Below, piece after piece: positions 7,184-12,754 of a stretch of 12,754 nt of DNA. The translations under genes were made by a program, and so were the position numbers. The notes beneath the pieces are model-generated. The model was given only the letters and a program-made list of their open reading frames with translations. It ran no database searches and was not told the origin of the DNA. The first letter of the stretch is position 1. The number at the start of each line of letters is the position of its first letter. The DNA comes from Parabacteroides sp. (GTDB taxonomy: Bacteria; Bacteroidota; Bacteroidia; Bacteroidales; Tannerellaceae), in assembly GCA_020026285.1 (NCBI GenBank), contig JAHHQS010000114.1, positions 1 to 12,754 of the forward strand, in the 5' to 3' direction.

Positions 7184-7291
7184 ATGGGTTCCCTTTCCGA
7201 TGTAATGAGTTCGCAGCTTGGAGCTGTCATTGTTTTAAGTATAGGAATTGGTTATCTGGCTTGTTTCGACATGAAAATGAAGAATGCATAA
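7184..7291 (+). CDS. Candidate 35-residue single-helix membrane peptide
   Basis: An ATG at 7184 opens a 35-residue frame ending TAA at 7289-7291; a second in-frame ATG at 7205 would give 28 residues. The core LGAVIVLSIGIGYLACF (12-28) is a convincing transmembrane helix, followed by a positively charged, hydrophilic tail (DMKMKNA), which would face the cytoplasm by the positive-inside rule. An in-frame TGA lies shortly upstream, so this is not the end of a longer open frame. A strong hairpin (7317-7355) follows 25 bp downstream. I do not recognise a family, and no good promoter or ribosome site was found, so it could be chance or the remnant of a longer membrane protein. Confidence 0.35.
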   Translation: MGSLSDVMSSQLGAVIVLSIGIGYLACFDMKMKNA

Positions 7292-7316
7292 TCTGTTTGT
7301 CAATTTTTTTTGTATA

Positions 7317-7355
7317 AACTCCGGTATTTATTATGAAAAATATAATACCGGAGTT
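7317..7355. terminator. 12-bp perfect hairpin between convergent units
   Basis: AACTCCGGTATT (7317-7328) and AATACCGGAGTT (7344-7355) are exact reverse complements around a 15-base loop. It lies 5 bp past the stop of the minus-strand DUF4186 gene and 25 bp past the candidate plus-strand small ORF. A bidirectional terminator is therefore likely, although no good T run follows the stem in either direction. Confidence 0.65.
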
Positions 7356-7360
7356 CCTGT

Positions 7361-7849
7361 TTATAGAGAGTATTCTTTTTTTATCCATTCCATCAGCACA
7401 CTTACAGCATACTGTTGTTCTCTTTCTGTGAGTTGTCGTCCTCCAGGAATCTGATGCCATTTGGAAAAACAGCCACGGCAACAGCATCCGGTTGCATGTT
7501 GTGCTATAAATACTGGATGTCCACGCATAGGAGTTTGTTTCCCATCGTTGGGAATAAAAGCCGGAGCCAACCGTTTGGCCACAAAATCTTCAGCATGTTT
7601 ACGAATGGCGTTCAAACCTTTTTCTTTGATGTAAGCTTTATCCTGTGCTTTTAGATGAAACCCTCGTCGGAAGTCAGATTGTGCCAATCGATTGAATAAT
7701 TCGGAGTGGTCATATCTGGCAAGGAATTCTTCCAGATCATGATCTGGTTCGCTCTTTTCTTTTCCTGCTTCCCGGGTAAGTTCCAGATCGGGAAATAAAC
7801 TCAGCTGAACATTCGAATTACGGTTTGTATGTTTAGTATTGTTCATCAT
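7361..7849 (-). CDS. DUF4186-family protein
   Basis: A 162-residue protein whose C-terminal ~110 residues match the pattern of DUF4186, a family of unknown function: FHLKAQDKAYIKEKGLNAIRKHAEDF, RLAPAFIPNDGKQTPMRGHPVF, AQHATGCCCRGCFSKWH, LTEREQQY, then a final helix. The residues CCC-RG-C plus KWH (Cys122-124, Cys127, His132) could bind a metal; that is inference. The N-terminal ~45 residues are hydrophilic and include VQLSLFPDLE, which looks like a short protein-interaction motif. The open frame extends to 7930, but that would overlap the upstream phosphoesterase. The paired ATGs at 7849/7846 follow GAAAGGA, leaving 11 bp to the upstream stop, so I chose 7849. It is the last gene of the phosphoesterase operon and is probably cytoplasmic. 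Confidence 0.8.
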   Translation of the reverse strand: MMNNTKHTNRNSNVQLSLFPDLELTREAGKEKSEPDHDLEEFLARYDHSELFNRLAQSDFRRGFHLKAQDKAYIKEKGLNAIRKHAEDFVAKRLAPAFIPNDGKQTPMRGHPVFIAQHATGCCCRGCFSKWHQIPGGRQLTEREQQYAVSVLMEWIKKEYSL

Positions 7850-7860
7850 AAAATCCTTTC

Positions 7861-8982
7861 TTATACAAAACGAATGTGTAACACAACTAGTTCTGAATGA
7901 GTTCCTACTCGATAAGCCGGACCGGCACATCCATAACCGGAGGAAACATAATGTTGTGTACCCCCTTTCTTATAATATCCGTATGGACATTCATAAATAA
8001 GTTTCATGACTAAAGGATATGGCCAATATTGTCCATTATGCGTATGACCATGTAAACCTAAATCAACCTTATTCAATCTCATTTCAGCGAAACTCCAAGG
8101 CTGATGGTCTAGAACAATCAAAGGTTTAGTCGTATCTAATCCTTCCATCAACTGGTGTAAAGGTTTGCGCTTTTTGTTTATAAAATCATCTCTGCCGATT
8201 AAATAAAAGCTGGAGTCGGGAAATGCTACCGAATCAATCAGTAATGTTGAAACCTTACGTAACCATTGTTCTTTCGCATTGCGATTTGCTCTATATTCGT
8301 GATTCCCATAAGTCGTATATACGCCTAATGGAGCTTTAAACTGATGGAACTCTTCATCCAGATGCATGTCTTCGGCAAATCTGGATTCATAATCCAGAAC
8401 ATCTCCAACTATTACAACGATTTCCGGATTCTGTTCATTACTTAGCTGAACCATTCTTTGAGCTTGTTTTTTTCTGATGACTTCTCCAAAATGGGTATCT
8501 GAAATCATAACCATCTTCAGACTATCGCGCGAACTGCTTCCTTTGGGCAAGTCGATATATACATGTCTGACAGCAGGATTTACAACATTATCTCTTCCTT
8601 TTATCAGAATAATTATTGTTGAAAAGATAAACACGACAAATAGAATCTTTTTGCATTTTTCCCAATTTGAAGAGATGATGACTGGCAGCCATTTCCATTT
8701 ACGTTGGCTTGCACGAATGACTTCCAGAATAAGTAATCCCATGGTAATATATAAACTTCCTATATACCAGGTATTACAGATGTTCATAATAGTTATGAAT
8801 GTTTTATCAGACAATTCTTCATGAAGGAAGAATCCGAAGAAGAATAAGCTTAGTTCGAGTATGAAAAATAATGCATAAGGAATTTGATATTTCTTTTGTT
8901 TGGGTAAAGCTTGATATCCTCTCCAATAAATGTAAGGATTTAACAGTAGTTGTGCGACAATCGACTGAAGAAAAACTCTCAT
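7861..8982 (-). CDS. Membrane-anchored metallophosphoesterase, second tandem paralogue
   Basis: A 373-residue protein with about four N-terminal membrane helices (about 5-20, 34-53, 62-88, 112-127) followed by a calcineurin-like metallophosphoesterase domain (about 150-373). All five family motifs are present: ISDTHFG (Asp162, His164), VGDVLD (Asp194), GNHEY (Asn227, His228), LDHQP (His293) and GHTHNGQ (His313, His315), so a two-metal active site looks intact. Positive charges concentrate in the first and third loops (RGYQALPKQKK; RKWKW, KCKK), so the positive-inside rule puts both ends, and the catalytic domain, on the periplasmic side. The substrate is unknown; relatives of the YkuE/YaeI type act on phosphodiesters or pyrophosphates, sometimes in lipid or cell-envelope metabolism. 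The gene starts 11 bp after the paralogue's stop and is followed 11 bp later by the DUF4186 gene. Confidence 0.9.
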   Translation of the reverse strand: MRVFLQSIVAQLLLNPYIYWRGYQALPKQKKYQIPYALFFILELSLFFFGFFLHEELSDKTFITIMNICNTWYIGSLYITMGLLILEVIRASQRKWKWLPVIISSNWEKCKKILFVVFIFSTIIILIKGRDNVVNPAVRHVYIDLPKGSSSRDSLKMVMISDTHFGEVIRKKQAQRMVQLSNEQNPEIVVIVGDVLDYESRFAEDMHLDEEFHQFKAPLGVYTTYGNHEYRANRNAKEQWLRKVSTLLIDSVAFPDSSFYLIGRDDFINKKRKPLHQLMEGLDTTKPLIVLDHQPWSFAEMRLNKVDLGLHGHTHNGQYWPYPLVMKLIYECPYGYYKKGGTQHYVSSGYGCAGPAYRVGTHSELVVLHIRFV

Positions 8983-8993
8983 GATTATATGAA

Positions 8994-10085
8994 TTAGTTG
9001 AATTTTAGGTTAAAGATAACAATTTCACTTTGAGTTCCAATGCGAAAAGGTGGTCCCCATAGGGAAAGGCCTGAAGAAACATATATATGACTATCTTTAA
9101 TCTTTTTATATCCATGACTTAGTTCGAAGAGGTAATCTGTTAACAGACTGATTGGCCAGATCTGTCCGTGGTGTGTATGTCCACTGAATTGCAAATCAAT
9201 TCCGGATTCGGCTGTCTGTTGTAGTTCATATGGCTGATGATCGAGTAAAACAATCGGGTAATCGGGATTGAGCGTTGTCGTAAGTTCTCTAAGACTCTTT
9301 CGCCTGAAATTATGTCGGTCGTCTCTTCCTATAATTTGGATGCCATTAGGAAGAGTTATTGTTTTATCTTGCAACCATTGTATGTGAGTCTTTTCTTGAA
9401 CGTACTGTCTGCATTTACCAATGCCTGCAAAATATTCATGATTTCCTGGAATCATATAGATTCCTAAAGGAGCCTTAAGCAGATTTAGTTCATCTTCCAT
9501 GTGCTGAGCAATAATTGGTTTCAGATTACTGTCAATTAAATCTCCTCCGATAAGAATTAAATCCGGTTCTTCTTTCTGGACTTTCTCCATTAATTCTCGA
9601 ACTCTTTCCTTGGTTATGCCATATCCTAAATGAATATCACTGATTGCAGCGATTCGAAGCTCCTTGTTTCCATTTACATGCTTGTTGATATCTATGTTGA
9701 TAACTTCTGTTTTAGGGTGTATGTAGTTAATATATCCACCGATTAACAATATGATTGTCAAAGAGAAGCAAGTTATGAACTGATAGTTGAAAGATATGTG
9801 GAAAACTCTGATGAGATTTGTTAATAGCAATAACATAGTCATGTATAAAGTAAAGACTAACCATCCGGTTCCTATTTCATACAAGAGATGAATACAGGTC
9901 CCCTTTTCGGGAAGATTTTTGTTCCCAAAGATGAATAGAATTGTAAATGTTCCTAATCCGAAAAGAATTGATAAGACCCATTTGGCTGGTAAAGGTAATG
10001 TTTGCAGGACTTCCCAGCTTTTGTAATAGATATAGCCGTTGGCTATTAAATATGTTACTGCAATTGCTATGAAAAAAAGAGGCAT
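8994..10085 (-). CDS. Membrane-anchored metallophosphoesterase, first tandem paralogue
   Basis: A 363-residue protein with the same layout as its downstream neighbour: four N-terminal membrane helices (about 4-21, 35-54, 72-93, 103-121) and a metallophosphoesterase domain from about 142. The motifs are ISDIHLG (Asp150, His152), GGDLID (Asp182), PGNHEY (Asn215, His216), LDHQP (His283) and SGHTHHGQIWP (His303, His305), so the metal site appears intact. Both paralogues share KAPLG before the GNHEY motif, IGRDD, YVSSG and a late FRIGTQSE/YRVGTHSE motif, which shows a gene duplication followed by divergence, strongest in the membrane part. The lysines of the first loop point to periplasmic ends and active site. 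It is the first gene of a three-gene operon with a promoter at 10110-10140, and the ATG at 10085 is the first after it. Confidence 0.9.
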   Translation of the reverse strand: MPLFFIAIAVTYLIANGYIYYKSWEVLQTLPLPAKWVLSILFGLGTFTILFIFGNKNLPEKGTCIHLLYEIGTGWLVFTLYMTMLLLLTNLIRVFHISFNYQFITCFSLTIILLIGGYINYIHPKTEVINIDINKHVNGNKELRIAAISDIHLGYGITKERVRELMEKVQKEEPDLILIGGDLIDSNLKPIIAQHMEDELNLLKAPLGIYMIPGNHEYFAGIGKCRQYVQEKTHIQWLQDKTITLPNGIQIIGRDDRHNFRRKSLRELTTTLNPDYPIVLLDHQPYELQQTAESGIDLQFSGHTHHGQIWPISLLTDYLFELSHGYKKIKDSHIYVSSGLSLWGPPFRIGTQSEIVIFNLKFN

Positions 10086-10109
10086 AACAGATTAAGTTTA
10101 TACGATTGA

Positions 10110-10140
10110 CAAAAATAATATATTTTCATTCTTCTTGAAA
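10110..10140 (-). promoter_or_regulatory. Promoter of the phosphoesterase/DUF4186 operon
   Basis: On the minus strand TATTTTTG (10117-10110) matches TAnnTTTG exactly, with TTTC (10140-10137) 19 bp upstream as a 3-of-4 match to the -33 box. Transcription would begin near 10103, about 17 nt before the ATG at 10085. Confidence 0.6.
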
Positions 10141-10149
10141 AGCGGAATT

Positions 10150-10203
10150 GAGGATAATATAAAGCCTCGATTGTCAGAAGCTTTGTTCTGATAATCGAGG
10201 CTT
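10150..10203 (-). terminator. Terminator of topA, 18-bp stem
   Basis: The two 18-base arms, 10162-10179 and 10186-10203, pair along their full length with one G-U pair, around a 6-base loop. It begins 24 nt past the topA stop. On the minus strand the stem ends in GGCTTT followed by an AT-rich tail (TATATTAT), so an intrinsic terminator is likely. It separates topA from the phosphoesterase operon. Confidence 0.8.
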
Positions 10204-10226
10204 GTTATAGAGATTTCAGTGATTTT

Positions 10227-12611
10227 TTATTTTTCAGCTTTTTTACGAGTTACTCTTTTCTTGGTAACAGGTTTCTTATCACTTTCCTTAATGATATTCA
10301 TACATTCTTCCAAAGTCATTTCTGCCGGAATTTTATCTTTTGGTATTTTATAATTTTTCTTTTTATAAGAAATATATGGTCCAAATCTTCCATTCAGAAT
10401 ATCAACTCCTTCTTCTTCGAATCGATGGATGTACATTTGTTCCTGTTTGATTCTTTTTTGTTGAATCAATTCGATTGCTTCATCCAAAGTGATAGTCAAT
10501 GGATCTTTATCTTTAGGAATTGAAACAAATTTACCATCATGACGGATGAATGGGCCGAAACGACCAATTGCAGCAACAACAACTTTATCTTCAAACTCTC
10601 CAACAGTACGTGGCAGATCGAATAATTTTAAAGCTTCTTCCAAAGTAATAGTTTCAATAGATTGTCCCTTAAGCAGAGAAGCAAACAGTGGTTTGTTTTC
10701 TTCTACTACGGATTCATCCTTTTTACTTTTGGATTTCTTTTCTGGCTTTTCATTTGATTCACCTAACTGAACAAGAGGTCCATAACGACCAATCTTGACA
10801 AATACTGGTCTTCCGGTTTTAGGATCAACTCCCAATAAACGTTCTCCAAGTTTGTGGTCTGAACGGATTGCAGCTGTTTCTTCCACGATAGGGTGAAACT
10901 TCTTATAAAAATGATCAATCACCTGTTCCCAGTTCTCTTCTCCTTCAGCTATGGCATCGAAATTCTTTTCTACATGTGCAGTAAAGTTGTAATCCATGAT
11001 CAATTGGAAATGTTCCATCAGAAAATCGTTTACAACAATACCAACATCTGTCGGAATTAACTTATTATGATCGGCTCCTGTTATTTCAGTCTTTGTTTCT
11101 TCTTTGAAACCATTTTTATCAAGAGTAAGTACTAAATACTGTCTTTCAGTTCCTTCACGATCGGTTTTGACAACATATTCACGATTTTGAATAGTCTGAA
11201 TAGTCGGTGCATAGGTGGAAGGACGACCGATTCCTAATTCTTCCATCTGGCGTACTAAAGTTGCTTCAGTATATCTGGCAGGACGTTGTGTAAATCGTTC
11301 TGTTGCAGAAATTTCTTTCATCTGAAGAACCTCATCCTTCTTCACTGGAGGAAGTAAAGTCTCGTTACTTGCTTCATTTGTATTCTCATCATCAGTACTT
11401 TCCATGTAGACCTGAAGGAATCCATCGAAAGCGATCACTTCTCCTGTTGTAATGAACTTCTCTTTTACTCCGTTAATTTTGATAGAAATGGTCGTTCTTT
11501 CCAATTCAGCATCAGCCATCTGACAAGCAATGGTACGTTTACGAATTAAATCGTACAAACGAATCTCCTGAGAATCTCCGGATATTTCGCTGTTCGCAAT
11601 ATATGTCGGACGAATGGCCTCGTGAGCTTCTTGAGCACCTTTGCTTTTAGTATGGTATTGACGGAATTTATAATATTTCTCTCCGTATGAATCGCAGATT
11701 GTTTCTCGAGCTGTATTCAGAGCCAGATCGCTTAAGTTGTACGAGTCGGTACGCATATAAGTAATCAATCCTGATTCATATAATCGTTGAGCAACTTTCA
11801 TTGTCTGGCTAACAGAAAAACCTAATTTACGAGCAGCTTCCTGTTGAAGTGTTGATGTCGTAAAAGGAGGAGCCGGTGATTTATGTACAGGCTTCTTGGT
11901 TATATCGTCGATAGAGAATGTTGCGTTCTGGCAAATATTTAAAAAGTCGGTAGCTTCTTCTTTTGTTTTAAAACGGCGGTTCAGTTCTGCTTTTAAAACC
12001 GTTTTACCATTAGGAAGAATGAAGTGACCAATTACACGATAATTAGCTTCCGAAACGAAGTTGTTTATTTCCCGTTCACGTTCAACTATTAAGCGAACTG
12101 CAACAGATTGTACACGCCCTGCAGAGAGAGCTGGTTTAACTTTCTTCCATAAGATAGGAGAAACTTGGAAACCCACAATACGATCTAATATTCGTCTTGC
12201 CTGCTGGGCATTTACCAAATTCATATCTATATGTCGAGGAGTTTCTATTGCATGTAGGATAGCAGTTTTGGTGATTTCGTGAAACACAATGCGTCTAGAT
12301 TTCTCTGGTTGCAGATTTAGAACTTCATATAAGTGCCATGAAATGGCTTCTCCTTCACGATCCTCATCGGATGCGAGCCAAACCATATTAGCTTTCTTCG
12401 CTTCAGATTTTAGTTCTGACACTAATTTCTGTTTATCCGCAGGAATTTCGTATTCCGGTTTATAGTTGTGTTCTATGTCTATACTAAATTGTTTTGCTTT
12501 CAAATCGCGGATGTGTCCGTAGCTTGATAAGACTTTGTAGTCTTTTCCTAAAAATTTTTCTATTGTTTTAGCCTTAGCCGGAGACTCCACTATTACCAGA
12601 TTTTTTTGCAT
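10227..12611 (-). CDS. topA: DNA topoisomerase I (type IA), zinc-finger-free C-terminus
   Basis: A 794-residue enzyme that relaxes negative supercoils by passing one strand through a transient 5'-phosphotyrosyl break. The Toprim domain begins at the N-terminus (NLVIVESPAKAKTIEKFLG, Glu9; SDEDREGEAI, Asp82, Asp84 and Glu86 for Mg2+). The catalytic tyrosine is Tyr285 in GLITYMRTDS. HEAIRPT, RYTEATLVRQMEELGIGRPSTYA and the other core motifs are present. After about residue 590 the protein has Toprim_Crpt-type repeats (KIGRYGPLVQLG, AIGRFGPFIRHDGKFVSIP, GRFGPYISYKKKNYKIP) and a Lys/Arg-rich tail, in place of the tetracysteine zinc fingers of E. coli TopA. The open frame extends to 12671, but the family N-terminus and the promoter at 12643-12672 show that Met21 of that frame (12611) is the start. 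Confidence 0.97.
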   Translation of the reverse strand: MQKNLVIVESPAKAKTIEKFLGKDYKVLSSYGHIRDLKAKQFSIDIEHNYKPEYEIPADKQKLVSELKSEAKKANMVWLASDEDREGEAISWHLYEVLNLQPEKSRRIVFHEITKTAILHAIETPRHIDMNLVNAQQARRILDRIVGFQVSPILWKKVKPALSAGRVQSVAVRLIVEREREINNFVSEANYRVIGHFILPNGKTVLKAELNRRFKTKEEATDFLNICQNATFSIDDITKKPVHKSPAPPFTTSTLQQEAARKLGFSVSQTMKVAQRLYESGLITYMRTDSYNLSDLALNTARETICDSYGEKYYKFRQYHTKSKGAQEAHEAIRPTYIANSEISGDSQEIRLYDLIRKRTIACQMADAELERTTISIKINGVKEKFITTGEVIAFDGFLQVYMESTDDENTNEASNETLLPPVKKDEVLQMKEISATERFTQRPARYTEATLVRQMEELGIGRPSTYAPTIQTIQNREYVVKTDREGTERQYLVLTLDKNGFKEETKTEITGADHNKLIPTDVGIVVNDFLMEHFQLIMDYNFTAHVEKNFDAIAEGEENWEQVIDHFYKKFHPIVEETAAIRSDHKLGERLLGVDPKTGRPVFVKIGRYGPLVQLGESNEKPEKKSKSKKDESVVEENKPLFASLLKGQSIETITLEEALKLFDLPRTVGEFEDKVVVAAIGRFGPFIRHDGKFVSIPKDKDPLTITLDEAIELIQQKRIKQEQMYIHRFEEEGVDILNGRFGPYISYKKKNYKIPKDKIPAEMTLEECMNIIKESDKKPVTKKRVTRKKAEK

Positions 12612-12642
12612 GATTCTATTACTTCTGATTGGAAATCCGCTG

Positions 12643-12672
12643 CAAATGTACAAGATAATCTTTAAAAACAAG
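12643..12672 (-). promoter_or_regulatory. Promoter of topA
   Basis: On the minus strand TACATTTG (12650-12643) matches TAnnTTTG exactly. CTTG (12672-12669) lies 18 bp upstream as an imperfect -33 box. Transcription would begin near 12636, about 25 nt before the ATG at 12611 and downstream of the alternative ATG at 12671, which rules out the longer reading. Confidence 0.55.
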
Positions 12673-12711
12673 GAATTGACTACTTTTTTTCTTATTTATT
12701 TATTAGGGTGT

Positions 12712-12753
12712 TCAGTTGATTGTTCCTAAAAAACGTTCAATAAGAGCACCATG
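12712..12753 (-). CDS. Possible C-terminus of an unidentified protein (partial)
   Basis: The minus strand from the window edge reads 13 codons (HGALIERFLGTIN) and then TGA at 12714-12712. The amphipathic composition is protein-like, and the other two minus frames stop sooner. It would be the 3' end of a gene upstream of topA, transcribed in the same direction. The fragment is too short to identify, and it could be chance. Confidence 0.35.
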   Translation of the reverse strand, partial: HGALIERFLGTIN

Positions 12754-12754
12754 T

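Noticed and set aside
7144..7317. 57-residue plus-strand frame overlapping the small membrane ORF
   Set aside because: It is unusually rich in Trp, Cys, Phe and His without a domain-like pattern, and it ends inside the hairpin arm, so it is probably a shadow frame.
7850..7930. Upstream in-frame extension of the DUF4186 gene by 27 residues
   Set aside because: It overlaps the end of the phosphoesterase gene in another frame. The ATGs at 7849/7846 sit just after that stop with a GAAAGGA site, as expected in an operon.
12612..12671. Upstream in-frame extension of topA by 20 residues
   Set aside because: The extension is not like any TopA N-terminus, and the predicted -7 box (12650-12643) lies within it, so the message would start downstream of the earlier ATG.
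1..12754. CRISPR array, insertion sequence or prophage
   Set aside because: No regularly spaced direct repeats of CRISPR size, no transposase or integrase motifs, and no paired terminal repeats were seen. The tRNA genes at the edge show no attachment-site duplication other than the tandem copy itself.

Overview
The window comes from a member of the Bacteroidota, most likely order Bacteroidales (a Parabacteroides- or Bacteroides-like genome; the genus is a weak guess). The evidence is the AT-rich DNA, A-rich gene leaders in place of strong Shine-Dalgarno sites, several matches to the Bacteroidetes promoter (-33 TTTG, -7 TAnnTTTG), signal peptides ending in SAQ/MAQ, an outer-membrane barrel with an N-terminal carboxypeptidase-regulatory-like domain, and a LytTR regulator with a membrane-spanning N-terminus.

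Left part (1-3035): two identical tRNA-Asn(GTT) genes lie in tandem on the minus strand, the first cut by the window edge. They diverge from a plus-strand pair encoding a PfkB-family (adenosine-kinase-like) sugar/nucleoside kinase and a secreted S41 C-terminal processing protease. The divergent promoters occupy less than 40 bp. The protease gene ends in a long hairpin that also carries the -7 box of the next gene.

Middle part (3053-6861): a membrane-anchored LytTR transcriptional regulator is followed by a TonB-receptor-like outer-membrane beta-barrel protein and a small secreted protein of unknown function, closed by a strong intrinsic terminator. The regulator may control the barrel gene next to it; this is inference from context. 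A stretch of about 320 bp without a clear gene follows. It holds degenerate ~20-23 bp AT-rich repeats, and after it comes a possible 35-residue single-helix membrane peptide.

Right part (7317-12754), all on the minus strand and convergent with the middle part: topA (DNA topoisomerase I, without C-terminal zinc fingers), then two tandem paralogous membrane-anchored metallophosphoesterases, then a DUF4186 protein. The last three are 11 bp apart and form a tight operon with its own promoter, separated from topA by an 18-bp-stem terminator. The last 42 bases may encode the C-terminus of a further minus-strand gene.

Most of the window is ordinary core and accessory Bacteroidales content; I see no clear mobile element, CRISPR array, or defence system. 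The parts most worth a second look are the LytTR/barrel/small-protein cluster, the tandem phosphoesterases with DUF4186, and the candidate small membrane peptide.
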